Assembly: GCA_965200765.1 (NCBI GenBank)
Contig: OZ241380.1
Coordinates: 2,728,001-2,792,000, forward strand
DNA from: G965200765 sp965200765
GTDB taxonomy: Bacteria > Pseudomonadota > Gammaproteobacteria > Arenicellales > JAJDZL01
DNA length: 64,000 nucleotides
Direction of reading: 5' to 3'
Shown: positions 44,281 through 54,052 of the stretch, piece after piece
Numbering within the stretch: the stretch's first letter is position 1
Layout: each line of letters starts with the position of its first letter
Position numbers and translations under genes: made by a program
The notes under the pieces: model-generated
The model's input: only the letters and a program-made list of their open reading frames with translations
Told to the model about the DNA's origin: nothing
Databases searched by the model: none

Positions 44281-46134
44281 ATGAAAAAAAACACAAAATT
44301 TATCGCGGCATCGTATTTGGTCGCAACACTGATTTTGGTATCGGGAACAATTGATTCCGTTTATCCGGCAGAACCGGTGCATGGAATCGCAATGCATGGT
44401 GAACCGAAATATGGCCCGGACTTCAAGCATTTCGACTATGTGAACCCAAAGGCACCAAAAGGCGGGTCAATGCGACGAGGTGTAAGAGGAACCTTTGACA
44501 GTTTCAACACCTGGATTGACCTCGGCAATGCAGCAGGCACGGGTTCCACGGAGACTTTGTTAACTGCCAGTGCTGATGAACCATTTACCGAGTACGGTTT
44601 GATTGCTGAATCATTGGAAGTGCCGGACGATCGTTCCTGGGTAATTTTTAATTTGCGACCGGAAGCCCGGTGGCATGACGGCAAGCCGATTACGGCAGAT
44701 GATGTTGTGTGGTCGTTCAATACACTCATCACCAAAGGCCGGTCGTTTTTCAAGTTCTATTATCGAAATGTTTCCAATGTCGAAAAACTGGGAGACTTGC
44801 GGGTCAAGTTTTCATTCGATGAAAAGGAAAACCGGGAACTGCCGCTGATTATGGGGCAAGTCCCGATCCTGCCGAAGCATTATTGGGAAGGTCGGGAATT
44901 CCAAAAAACCACGCTGGAACCGCCGCTCGGAAGCGGTCCGTATCGAATCAAGGAATTTGAACCGGGTCGTTATATTGTGCAAGAACGCGTCAAAGACTAT
45001 TGGGGTCAAAATTTGCCTGCTCAAATTGGCCACAATAATCTGGATGAAATCAGGACCGATTTTTATCGCGACGATACGGTTATACGCCTCGCTTTGAAAT
45101 CGGGCGATTTGGATTTCAGAAGTGAAAATCAGGCCAAGGCATGGGCGACTGACTACGAAGTTCCGGCAGTCGGTAATGGTTGGTTGAAAAAGGAGTTTGT
45201 TTTGCATCAGCGACCGACCGGCATGCAAGCTTTCGTGATGAATTTGCGCCGGCCGTATTTTCAGAACAAGAAAGTACGGATGGCCCTGGATTATGCTCTT
45301 GATTTTGAGTGGACCAATCGCAATCTCTTTTTTGGCTTGTATAGCCGTACGGAGAGTTTCTTCTCCAATTCCGAGTTGGCCGCGCAAAGAGAACCGGAAG
45401 GTGAAGAGTTGGAAATTCTTGAGAAATACAGGAGTCAGCTCCCTTCCGAAGTGTTCGGCGGTACTTACAAGGCACCAGAAACAGACGGCAGTGGTTCGCC
45501 GCGTGAAAATCTCAGAACCGCCATCCAGCTGTTGGCTGAAGCCGGTTGGGAGATCCGTGATCTGAAGCTTGTCAATGTGGAAACCGGAGAACCCATGGAA
45601 TTTGAAATATTGCTGGTCTCGCCTGCATTCGAACGAATTGTCCTGCCTTTTCAGCGCAACCTTCAGCGATTGGGAATCGAAGCGAACGTTCGATTGGTTG
45701 ATCAAACGCAATATATCAATCGATTGCGAGAATTTGATTTTGACATGATTGTCTCCGGATGGGGTCAATCGAATTCCCCCGGGAATGAACAACGCGGGTA
45801 TTGGTCATCGGTCGCGGCTGACACAGTCGGCTCGCGCAACTATGCCGGACTGAAAAATCCTGTCATTGACGAATTGATTGAGTTGGTCATACAAGCACCA
45901 ACCCGGGAATCGTTGGTTGCCCGTACCCGGGCACTCGACCGTGTGTTGCTTTCGGAACATTTTGTAATACCACATTGGCACATTCGTGGAGACAGAATTC
46001 TGTATTGGGACAAATATTCAAGACCTGACAAGCTCGTTCCGATAGGTGTGCTGACAAATCGCTGGTGGTATGACGAAGACAAGGCAAAGGCGTTGCAGGA
46101 GAATATGGCAAATAATGAAGTCAGTACGAATTGA
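44281..46134 (+). CDS. yejA: Periplasmic oligopeptide-binding protein, YejA type
   Basis: 617 residues. Signal peptide 1-30 (ASYLVATLILVSGTIDSVYPA). Family 5 solute-binding signatures: HGIAMHGEPKYGPDFKHFDYVNPKAPKGGSMRRG at the start of the mature protein is YejA-like, plus ARWHDGKPITADDVVWSFN and RGYWSSVAADTVGSRNYAGL. It should feed the YejBEF permease and ATPase (58345-62181), which are cut off from it by the 12-kb nar cluster. The ATG 44281 is chosen because it heads the signal peptide. Confidence 0.9.
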   Translation: MKKNTKFIAASYLVATLILVSGTIDSVYPAEPVHGIAMHGEPKYGPDFKHFDYVNPKAPKGGSMRRGVRGTFDSFNTWIDLGNAAGTGSTETLLTASADEPFTEYGLIAESLEVPDDRSWVIFNLRPEARWHDGKPITADDVVWSFNTLITKGRSFFKFYYRNVSNVEKLGDLRVKFSFDEKENRELPLIMGQVPILPKHYWEGREFQKTTLEPPLGSGPYRIKEFEPGRYIVQERVKDYWGQNLPAQIGHNNLDEIRTDFYRDDTVIRLALKSGDLDFRSENQAKAWATDYEVPAVGNGWLKKEFVLHQRPTGMQAFVMNLRRPYFQNKKVRMALDYALDFEWTNRNLFFGLYSRTESFFSNSELAAQREPEGEELEILEKYRSQLPSEVFGGTYKAPETDGSGSPRENLRTAIQLLAEAGWEIRDLKLVNVETGEPMEFEILLVSPAFERIVLPFQRNLQRLGIEANVRLVDQTQYINRLREFDFDMIVSGWGQSNSPGNEQRGYWSSVAADTVGSRNYAGLKNPVIDELIELVIQAPTRESLVARTRALDRVLLSEHFVIPHWHIRGDRILYWDKYSRPDKLVPIGVLTNRWWYDEDKAKALQENMANNEVSTN

Positions 46135-46260
46135 GTTGGCGAAAGAAGTCCGACACAACTGATTTTTCAAATAACAAGAATTTTGTCAATTCTTTCTATA
46201 TGCAGGAATTGATGATTTAGAAGAAAGCCATTCTGTACGAATTTTGATTAGTCACTTGAT

Positions 46261-47034
46261 TCAGTTTTCGTCAGGTTCCCACCCATCAATTTTCGCTTTG
46301 TCAATCAAGGCGCGCAAGTATATCTGAAACTTGTGTCGCCACTCTTTTTCCGACAAGTAATCCGCGATGCGTTGATGCACACTATGAAACGGCAATTGCT
46401 TGCCATCAATGCGATGGTCCAAACGTATCACATGAACTCCGTAGCGGGTAAACACAGGCTCATTGTAGATTTGTCCTTCTTCAAGGTCCACCAGCGCAGA
46501 TTCAAATTCAGGTACCGTGTCACCGGGACCAAGTTGACCAAGGAATCCGTTATTTTCCCTGGACGTGCAGTCTGATTCAGTGCGGGCAATTTCGTCGAAT
46601 TTACCGGGGTCGCGACTGAGAATTTCAATTGCAGATATTGCCCTGCGCGTTGCTGATTGAATCTCGTCAGTATTTTCCATCTTGGCGGCGTACAAAATAT
46701 GCCTTGGTTCATACAATACCGGGGAGAAAAACCGGTCCCGGTGGGTTTCGTAATATCCGCGGCAAGTCACTTCGCCAGGCGGTTCAACTGACACACGTGA
46801 TTCCAGTAATGTTCTGACAAGTGCTTCTTCCGGAACTTCCTTGCGACCTTTGCCAAATTGAATCGGTGTCGCTTCAATTTTCAGCCGTCTTGCTTCTTGC
46901 AAGAGAAGACTGCGTATGACAAGTGCATCTGCGGCTTGTTTCCTTGGTAGCTCAGCAGAAGGGTGATATTGCATCTCCTCCAATATGGCTTCTTCTGATA
47001 TCACCTCGTCGTTTACGCGAATACTGAAAGCCAT
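46261..47034 (-). CDS. PpiC-type peptidyl-prolyl isomerase linked to nitrate reductase
   Basis: 257 residues from ATG 47034 (an upstream GTG at 47046 is possible). A parvulin domain occupies about 115-215: YEPRHILYAAKMEN, GFLGQLGPGDTVPEFE and FTRYGVHVIRLDHRIDGKQLPF. The N-terminal part is a NifM/SurA-like helical region. No signal peptide, so cytoplasmic. It lies 15 bases downstream of narI, as in Pseudomonas-type narGHJI loci where a similar gene is thought to aid enzyme maturation. Confidence 0.85.
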   Translation of the reverse strand: MAFSIRVNDEVISEEAILEEMQYHPSAELPRKQAADALVIRSLLLQEARRLKIEATPIQFGKGRKEVPEEALVRTLLESRVSVEPPGEVTCRGYYETHRDRFFSPVLYEPRHILYAAKMENTDEIQSATRRAISAIEILSRDPGKFDEIARTESDCTSRENNGFLGQLGPGDTVPEFESALVDLEEGQIYNEPVFTRYGVHVIRLDHRIDGKQLPFHSVHQRIADYLSEKEWRHKFQIYLRALIDKAKIDGWEPDEN

Positions 47035-47061
47035 GTTCTGCCGCACTCGCGTCAGTTTGCA

Positions 47062-47766
47062 TCAGTGCATCGTAAATCGTCCGCTTCGGGTGCGAACAAT
47101 TTGATAGCCGCGTCTACCAAGATACCAGATAGGTGCGCTCCATACATGAACAAGTCTGGTAAAAGGAAATACCAGAAAAACAGTTAGGCCAAGAAACAAA
47201 TGAAGTTTGAACAAGGGGTGTGCGTCCAGCACATATTCTGCGGCACCAGCTTGAAAAGTTGCAAGCATCTGTGCCCAAGTCATAAATCGAACCATTTCTT
47301 CGCCGTCCAGATGTTCCAGTGAAATGAATATTGTGACCAGTCCGATCGTGAGTTGAACGAGAAGCAGAAACAATACGAAAATATCTGATTTGGAACTATT
47401 TTTTCGAATCCTTGGATCAGCCAAACGCCGGTGAATTAACACTATCAACCCAATGAAACAGGCTATTCCGGCTATTCCGCCTACAACAATAGCCATGATT
47501 TGTTTTGCTGTATGCGAAATCCCCATCACTTCGAATAATTGGATCGGAGTCAGAAGCCCGACCAGATGTCCCAAAAAAACAATCAGAATTCCGAAATGAA
47601 ACAAATTGCTTCCCAACGCCAGTTGTCGCTTGCGAAGCAACTGGCTGGATCCGCTTCGCCAAGTGTACTGCTCGCGATTGAATCGGGCAATACTCACGGA
47701 AACAAAGACCACCATGGCAATATAAGGATAAATGCCAAATAGTAAAAAGTTAATGTAGTTGCTCAT
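47062..47766 (-). CDS. narI: Respiratory nitrate reductase gamma subunit (cytochrome b)
   Basis: 234 residues with five transmembrane segments (for example IVFLGHLVGLLTPI, VVGGIAGIACFIGLIVLI, LLVQLTIGLVTIFISLEHL, HLFLGLTVFLVFPFTRLVHV). Histidines in FHFGILIVFLGHLVG and KLHLFLGLTV...RLVHV are placed as the haem b ligands. Takes electrons from quinol and anchors NarGH to the membrane. Fifth gene counted from the start of the operon is ppiC. Confidence 0.95.
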   Translation of the reverse strand: MSNYINFLLFGIYPYIAMVVFVSVSIARFNREQYTWRSGSSQLLRKRQLALGSNLFHFGILIVFLGHLVGLLTPIQLFEVMGISHTAKQIMAIVVGGIAGIACFIGLIVLIHRRLADPRIRKNSSKSDIFVLFLLLVQLTIGLVTIFISLEHLDGEEMVRFMTWAQMLATFQAGAAEYVLDAHPLFKLHLFLGLTVFLVFPFTRLVHVWSAPIWYLGRRGYQIVRTRSGRFTMH

Positions 47767-47783
47767 TTGTCTTTGCAGGCTCT

Positions 47784-48470
47784 CTAGATTTTTGTTCGGG
47801 ATTCAAATTCCACGGGAAATGCTGAACGATGGGCAGAAGGTGAACAACTTTGCTGTTGCGGTCGAAAAGTCACCGCCGCTTCCTCCCAATTTTGATCAAT
47901 GGCCGCCAAATCATCAGGATCGTCAATGGTCTCGGACATCAGCTTTGACAATTGATCCGCATCCGGCTTTACATTTGCCAAGCTAACCAAGGCCGCAAAA
48001 ACGGCAGTATAGGGACTTTGTTTCGTTGCAAGGCGTTCGTTCAGTGCTTCGAGGATGTGCACACACATTGCGAGTTGCTGTTGCGCGTCTGACAAATTCA
48101 GAATTGACAAATACTCCAGGAACAAGGGAATATAGTCAGGCAACTCATTTGAGTTCATCTCCAGACCTGCTTCTGAATATTGCCGCCGCAAGTCGACCAT
48201 CGCTTGACCGCGGTCCCTTGATTCCCCGTGAACATGCTCAAACAGATGCAAGGATAGACTACGCGTTCGATCAAACAACTGGACATACTGTTCTTCAAGG
48301 TCCATCAAATCACAACTGGAAAAATTTGACAGCAACGAAACCAATGCCTGTTGTTCAGTTTTCGGAAGCAGGCTTTCTGTCTCGATAACTGAACCAAGTT
48401 CTGGCACAGCTTGCTGCAACTCGGCAGTTGGGTAGGAAAGCATGGCCGCCAAGGCACGAAATGTCATCAT
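47784..48470 (-). CDS. narJ: Nitrate reductase assembly chaperone NarJ
   Basis: 228 residues from the ATG at 48470, which overlaps the narH stop as ATGA. FRALAAMLSYPTAELQQAVPEL and EEQYVQLFDRTRSLSLHLFEHVHGESRDRGQAM are the TorD/NarJ signatures. It inserts the molybdenum cofactor into NarG and is not part of the final enzyme. A longer frame reaching upstream into narH was rejected. Confidence 0.93.
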   Translation of the reverse strand: MMTFRALAAMLSYPTAELQQAVPELGSVIETESLLPKTEQQALVSLLSNFSSCDLMDLEEQYVQLFDRTRSLSLHLFEHVHGESRDRGQAMVDLRRQYSEAGLEMNSNELPDYIPLFLEYLSILNLSDAQQQLAMCVHILEALNERLATKQSPYTAVFAALVSLANVKPDADQLSKLMSETIDDPDDLAAIDQNWEEAAVTFRPQQQSCSPSAHRSAFPVEFESRTKI

Positions 48471-50008
48471 TGCTGCATCTCCACCCGTACGCTCGTACGA
48501 GCACTTGAAGCCGATGTCGAAGTGGTGACTGCAAACGGATTTGGTTTTTTCGTATCGGCGCATCCATCTCCAAACGAAAATCCGCAACTGCCGCGCAAAT
48601 TCTGGGCATTTTCATCAATTTCCCGATGGGTTGTCGGAATGACAAACCGGTCTTCGTAATTGGCGATAGACATTAAATGGAACATGTCTTCTATATCACT
48701 TGCACGCATTCCAACTTGTTCGGGTATGTTCTCGTCTACCACACCTTCGACTGTCTTTGTGCGCATATAGGCTCGCATTGCAAGCATTCTTTCCAACGCA
48801 GAAACTACAGGTTCTTCCTTGCCGGCAGTCAGCATGTTTGCAAGATACCGTACCGGGATACGCAACGAATTGACATCCGGAATTCCTCCGCTGTTTCCAA
48901 TGTGACCGGTCTCGGCGGCGGATTGGATCGGAGAAAGCGGTGGAACATACCATACCATTGGCAGAGTTCGATATTCCGGGTGTAGCGGAAAGGCGATTTT
49001 CCAATCCATGGCCATTTTCCAAATTGGTGAACGACCTGCGGCCCGGACCCAGTCTCTTGGCACGCCGTCCGCTTGCGCCTGTTCCTGAATGACTGGATCA
49101 TTCGGATCGAGAAAAACCTCCAGTTGTGCTTCGTAGAGATCTTGCTCGTCCGGCATGTTGGCGGCTTCAGCAATCTTGTCGGCATCATACAGTACAACAC
49201 CGATATAGCGAATACGGCCGACACAAGTCTCCGAACACACTGTTGGTTCTCCTTCTTCAAGTCGCGGATAGCACAGAATACATTTTTCAGATTTGCCGCT
49301 TTGCCAGTTGTAGTAGATTTTCTTGTAGGGACAACCGGACACGCACATTCTCCAGCCCCGGCACTTGTCCTGATCGATCAACACGACACCGTCGTCTTCG
49401 CGTTTGTAGATGGCCCCGGATGGACAGGAAGCCACACAACTCGGATTCAGGCAGTGTTCACAAAGCCGCGGCAAATACATCATGAATGTATTTTCGTACT
49501 GACCATAAATTTCTTTTTCAATATTCTTGAAGTTGGAATCCTTTGAACGCTTGGAAAATTCGCCACCCAGAATTTCTTCCCAATTCGGACCGGCTTCGAT
49601 TTTCTCCATACGTTCTCCCGAAATCAGCGAACGCGGTCGGGCCGTAGGCGGATGCTTGGTTTCAGGTGAATCGTGAAGGAGTTCATAGTCGAAGGTATAG
49701 GGTTCGTAGTAATCGTCGATTTCCGGAAGATCCGGGTTGGCAAACAGTTTTGAGAGGATGCGCCATTTGCCGCCAATCCGGGGGCGAAGCTTGCCGGAAG
49801 AAGTTCTTATCCAGCCGCCATTCCAGCGCTTCTGGTTTTCCCATTCACTTGGATAACCGACACCCGGCTTGGTTTCTACATTGTTGAACCATGCGTACTC
49901 CATGCCTTCCCGACTCGTCCAGACATTTTTGCAAGTGACTGAGCATGTATGACACCCGATACATTTGTCGAGATTGAGCACCATGCCGATTTGTGCACGA
50001 ATTTTCAT
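48467..50008 (-). CDS. narH: Respiratory nitrate reductase beta subunit (iron-sulfur)
   Basis: 513 residues. Carries electrons from NarI to NarG through three 4Fe-4S and one 3Fe-4S cluster: CIGCHTCSVTCKNVW, CEHCLNPSCVASCPSGAIYK, CRGWRMCVSGCPYKK (Trp in place of one Cys, the 3Fe-4S site) and CILCYPRLEEGEPTVC. Start ATG at 50008, 39 bases after narG. Confidence 0.97.
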   Translation of the reverse strand: MKIRAQIGMVLNLDKCIGCHTCSVTCKNVWTSREGMEYAWFNNVETKPGVGYPSEWENQKRWNGGWIRTSSGKLRPRIGGKWRILSKLFANPDLPEIDDYYEPYTFDYELLHDSPETKHPPTARPRSLISGERMEKIEAGPNWEEILGGEFSKRSKDSNFKNIEKEIYGQYENTFMMYLPRLCEHCLNPSCVASCPSGAIYKREDDGVVLIDQDKCRGWRMCVSGCPYKKIYYNWQSGKSEKCILCYPRLEEGEPTVCSETCVGRIRYIGVVLYDADKIAEAANMPDEQDLYEAQLEVFLDPNDPVIQEQAQADGVPRDWVRAAGRSPIWKMAMDWKIAFPLHPEYRTLPMVWYVPPLSPIQSAAETGHIGNSGGIPDVNSLRIPVRYLANMLTAGKEEPVVSALERMLAMRAYMRTKTVEGVVDENIPEQVGMRASDIEDMFHLMSIANYEDRFVIPTTHREIDENAQNLRGSCGFSFGDGCADTKKPNPFAVTTSTSASSARTSVRVEMQQ

Positions 50009-50047
50009 TACAGTTCTTCCGATTGAACAGGTGGTTGTTTCATCTCA

Positions 50048-53000
50048 TCAAGCCATTTCAGTCGCTTCGTTTAGCCAATCAACTTTTGCCATTTTTCTGA
50101 CAACAATAAACTCGTCGCGATTGGCCCCCACGGTTCCATAATAGTTGAAGCCGTAGCTTAACTGTGCATAGCCGCCGATCATGTGCGTCGGCTTGGGTAT
50201 GGTTCGGGTGACAGAATTATGAATTCCACCTCGGGTACCAGTAATTTCCGAACCGGGTACATTCACAATTTTTTCCTGTGCATGGTACATCAGCACCATG
50301 CCTGACTTGATGCGTTGCGAAACCACTGCACGTGCAGTCAGTGCCCCATTTGCATTGTAGGCTTCAACCCAGTCATTGTCTTCTATGCCTGCAGTTTCCG
50401 CATCCGTTTCGCTGAGCCAGACAATCGGTCCACCTCGAGAAAGCGTCAGCAACAGCAGATTGTCTGTATAGGTACTGTGAATACCCCATTTTTGATGAGG
50501 AGTGATAAAGTTCAACACAATTTCAGGATTGCCGTTGTGGCTGCGCTGTGCATCAGGTACGATCGTTTTCAAGTCCACAGGCGGTTTGTAAACGCATAGT
50601 TGTTCTCCAAATGCGCGCATCCACAAGTGGTCCTGATACATTTGCTGGCGCCCGGTCAAGGTGCGCCATGGTACCAGTTCGTGTACATTCGTGTAACCCG
50701 CGTTGTAGCTCACCTGTTCGGACTCCACCCCCGACCAGATCGGGGACGATATGATCTTGCGGGGTTGCGACTGCAAATCGCGAAACCGCAATTTTTCATG
50801 TTCACGCGGAGCTGCCAAGTGCCGATGTTGTCGACCGGTCGCCTTGGACAATGACTGCCATGCTTTCACCGCTACTTCACCGTTGGTTTCCGGGGCCAAG
50901 GCAAGAACTACTTCCGCAGCATCTATATCGGTATCGATTTTAACCCTGCTTTCGCCACTTTGCTCATCCATAACGATGCCGTTCAACTCTTTCAGAAAAT
51001 CCACTTCATCCGTAGTTTGCCAATTCATTCCCTTACCGCCGTTGCCTAGTTTTTCCATCAAAGGCCCCAACGCCGTGAAACGGTCGTAAACCTCCCCGTA
51101 ATTTCGTTCAATCGTGGCAATCGCCGGCATGGTTTTGCCTGGAATGGGTTCGCATTGGCCATGTTTCCAGTCTTGCACTTCAAAAGGTTGTGCCAGTTCG
51201 GCGGGAGTGTCATGAAGAATTGGCAACATCACTACATCGGTTTGCTTGCCGAGTTCGGTTTTAGCAATCTCGGTGAATTTTTTTGCAATGCCTTTGAATA
51301 TTTCCCAATCACTGCGAGATTCCCAAACCGGGTCAACCGCGGTTGATAGCGGATGGATGAAAGGATGCATATCCGAGGTGTTCAAATCGTTTTTTTCATA
51401 CCAGGTGGCAGTTGGCAAAACAATGTCTGAATACAGGCAAGTAGTGGACATGCGAAAATCTATGCCGCAAAGCAGGTCCAGTTTTCCTTCCGGTGCCTGA
51501 TCTTCCCAAGCGACTTCGTAATGAATGTCCTTACCGTCATCACCAAGGTCTTCGCACTGTACGCCGTGTTTGGTACCGAGCAGATGCTTCAGAAAATACT
51601 CATGTCCCTTGCCACTTGAACCGAGCAGATTGGAACGCCAGACAAACAGGTTTCTGGGGAAACAAGCGGGGGAGTCAGGTGTTTCGCAAGCGAAGGAGAC
51701 TTCACCGGATTTCAGCTTGCTGACGACATAGTCTTTCACTTCCTGGCCAGATTGTTCTGCGTCCTTGGCAACATCGAGCGGATTTTGCTTCAGCTGCGGT
51801 GCCGAGGGGAGCCAGCCCATTCGTTCTGCACGAATATTGAAATCTATCAGCGAACCTTCCCAAGGTCCATCCGGTGCGGTAGGCGACAAGATCTCGGGCA
51901 CGGTGAGTTTTTCATAGCGCCACTGGTCTGTATGCGCATACCAAAAAGACGTTGAATTCATTTGCCGGGGCGGACGATACCAGTCCAATGCAAACGCAAG
52001 AGGCAACCATCCGGATTGCGGCCTGAGTTTTTCCTGACCGACATAGTGAGACCAGCCGCCACCGGACTGGCCAACACACCCGCACATGACAAGCATGTTG
52101 ATGATACCCCGGTAAATCATATCCATGTGATACCAGTGATTGAGGCCGGCACCAAGAATAACCATTGACTTGCCTTCGGTCTTGTCTGCATTGCTGGCAA
52201 AGGCACGCGCAACAGTGATCACCTGATTTGCAGTTACACCGGTTATTTTTTCCTGCCAGGCCGGCGTGTACGGGATGTCCTGCATGAAGTCTGAAGCAAC
52301 ATTGTTGCCGCCAAATCCCCGGTCCAGTCCATAGTTTGCACAAAACAGATCAAATACAGTTGCTACAACAACTTGATTGTCGCCAGTTTGCAACCGCTTG
52401 ACCGGTATATTGCGTTCCAGAATTTCCGGATGGCTTGTTGATGTAAACGGTTCGTGTGCGCGCCCGCCAAAATACGGAAATGCAACCGAAACGATCTCAT
52501 CATTGCTGTCAGCAAGCGAGATTCGAAGGTTTACATCCTGGTTGTCGCCACTACGCTCTTCCAGATTCCACTTGCCGTCTTCACCCCAGCGAAATCCGAT
52601 TGAACCGTTGGGTACCACCAGACGATCCGTTTCATTATCGTAGGCAACTGTTTTCCACTCGGAATTGTTGCTCTCTCCAAGACTGTCGTCAAAGTCACTT
52701 GCCCGCAAAAATCTTTCAGGTAGCCATTTTCCATCCTTTTCAACCAATCTCACCAGCATGGGAAAGTCTGTGTACTTGCGAGCGTAGTCCAGAAAGTACT
52801 CAGACTGTTGATTCAGATAAAATTCGCGCAGGATCACATGCCCCATCGCCATGGCGATCGCTGAATCGGTGCCCTGCTTGGGATGAAGCCAGACATCACT
52901 GAACTTGGCCGCTTCCGAATAGTCGGGACAAATGACTACTGATTGTGCTCCCTTGTACCGGACTTCGGTATAGAAGTGAGCATCTGGCGTGCGAGTTTGG

Positions 53001-53770
53001 GGTACATTTGACCCCCATAAAATCAGGAAAGAAGAATTGTACCAGTCGGCACTCTCCGGAACATCGGTTTGCTCTCCCCAGGTTTGCGGACTTGAGGGCG
53101 GCAGATCGCAATACCAATCGTAAAACGACATGCACACACCGCCGATCAGGGACAAGTAGCGTGATCCGGCCGCATACGACACCATGGACATGGCCGGAAT
53201 CGGCGAGAAGCCGATGATTCGGTCAGGACCCCACTTGCGAATGGTGTAAATGTTGGCGGCCGCAATTATTTCATTGACTTCTTCCCAGTCGGAGCGGACA
53301 AAACCGCCAAGTCCCCGGGCACGCTGATAGCTTTTTACACTGTCGGGATTTTCGACTATGGATTTCCAGGCATCGACCGGTCCATCTGATTCCCGGGCCT
53401 TGCGCCACAGGCGAAGCAAAGCTTTTCGAACCATTGGGTATTTCAGACGATTGCCGCTGTACAAATACCAGCTATAGCTCGCACCGCGCGAACATCCGCG
53501 CGGTTCATGGTTCGGCATTTCAGGACGGGTACGAGGATAATCAGTGTATTGAGTTTCCCAGGTTACAATGCCGCCCTTGACATAGATCTTCCAGCTGCAC
53601 GAGCCGGTACAATTGACACCGTGAGTGGAACGAACAATCTTGTCGTGCTGCCAGCGTTGGCGATAGCCTTCTTCCCAGCCGCGGTCCTCATCAGTGGTGA
53701 TTCCGTGTCCGCCGGAAAATACTTCCGTCCTTCTTTGAAAGAACGCAAGTCGATCCAGAAAGTGACTCAT
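50048..53770 (-). CDS. narG: Respiratory nitrate reductase alpha subunit (Mo-bisMGD)
   Basis: 1240 residues. Reduces nitrate to nitrite at a molybdenum bis-MGD centre on the cytoplasmic face. The N-terminal HGVNCTGSCSWKIYVKGGIV holds the His/Cys ligands of FS0; YCDLPPSSPQTWGEQTD and NSSFLILWGSNVPQTRTPDAH are the cofactor-binding region with the Mo-ligand Asp. No Tat signal peptide of periplasmic type, as expected for NarG. First gene of the minus-strand nar operon. Confidence 0.97.
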   Translation of the reverse strand: MSHFLDRLAFFQRRTEVFSGGHGITTDEDRGWEEGYRQRWQHDKIVRSTHGVNCTGSCSWKIYVKGGIVTWETQYTDYPRTRPEMPNHEPRGCSRGASYSWYLYSGNRLKYPMVRKALLRLWRKARESDGPVDAWKSIVENPDSVKSYQRARGLGGFVRSDWEEVNEIIAAANIYTIRKWGPDRIIGFSPIPAMSMVSYAAGSRYLSLIGGVCMSFYDWYCDLPPSSPQTWGEQTDVPESADWYNSSFLILWGSNVPQTRTPDAHFYTEVRYKGAQSVVICPDYSEAAKFSDVWLHPKQGTDSAIAMAMGHVILREFYLNQQSEYFLDYARKYTDFPMLVRLVEKDGKWLPERFLRASDFDDSLGESNNSEWKTVAYDNETDRLVVPNGSIGFRWGEDGKWNLEERSGDNQDVNLRISLADSNDEIVSVAFPYFGGRAHEPFTSTSHPEILERNIPVKRLQTGDNQVVVATVFDLFCANYGLDRGFGGNNVASDFMQDIPYTPAWQEKITGVTANQVITVARAFASNADKTEGKSMVILGAGLNHWYHMDMIYRGIINMLVMCGCVGQSGGGWSHYVGQEKLRPQSGWLPLAFALDWYRPPRQMNSTSFWYAHTDQWRYEKLTVPEILSPTAPDGPWEGSLIDFNIRAERMGWLPSAPQLKQNPLDVAKDAEQSGQEVKDYVVSKLKSGEVSFACETPDSPACFPRNLFVWRSNLLGSSGKGHEYFLKHLLGTKHGVQCEDLGDDGKDIHYEVAWEDQAPEGKLDLLCGIDFRMSTTCLYSDIVLPTATWYEKNDLNTSDMHPFIHPLSTAVDPVWESRSDWEIFKGIAKKFTEIAKTELGKQTDVVMLPILHDTPAELAQPFEVQDWKHGQCEPIPGKTMPAIATIERNYGEVYDRFTALGPLMEKLGNGGKGMNWQTTDEVDFLKELNGIVMDEQSGESRVKIDTDIDAAEVVLALAPETNGEVAVKAWQSLSKATGRQHRHLAAPREHEKLRFRDLQSQPRKIISSPIWSGVESEQVSYNAGYTNVHELVPWRTLTGRQQMYQDHLWMRAFGEQLCVYKPPVDLKTIVPDAQRSHNGNPEIVLNFITPHQKWGIHSTYTDNLLLLTLSRGGPIVWLSETDAETAGIEDNDWVEAYNANGALTARAVVSQRIKSGMVLMYHAQEKIVNVPGSEITGTRGGIHNSVTRTIPKPTHMIGGYAQLSYGFNYYGTVGANRDEFIVVRKMAKVDWLNEATEMA

Positions 53771-54052
53771 ATTTTGGCCATCCGTTGCCGTCGTTTTGCT
53801 AGCTAGCTGAAAATCAATTTTCAGAATTTCAAAATTCCAATATTACTGTATCATTAACTAAAAGTAAAATCAATTTTTCAGTGGATGGTTCAAGTTGACA
53901 CTGATGATGCCTGCCTTGGAACTGCGGATTGATCTTCGTGTTTCAAGGAAACGCATGAATGGTAATTGGCAATGGAATGCTACCGAGACAGGTTGGTAAA
54001 CCTGGCTTGGGCATCTGACTTGTACTAAATTCAGGTTTACACGGAGGTTGAT
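53771..54052. promoter_or_regulatory. Divergent control region of the nar operon and narK genes
   Basis: 282 bases between divergent narG and narK. It contains the palindrome CTGAAAATCAATTTTCAG at 53807-53824 and a near repeat AAAATCAATTTTTCAG ending at about 53881, so two copies of one element, likely operators. TTGACACTGATGAT near 53895 matches an FNR box in 7 of 10 positions only. A small stem CAGGTT-GGTA-AACCTG lies at 53989-54004, in the probable narK leader. Confidence 0.5.

Noticed and set aside
44812..45792. 326-codon open frame on the minus strand
   Set aside because: Antisense to yejA, no recognisable motifs; yejA has full family signatures and a signal peptide.
53895..53908. FNR box in the nar control region
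   Set aside because: Only 7 of 10 conserved positions match and the right half-site is poor.
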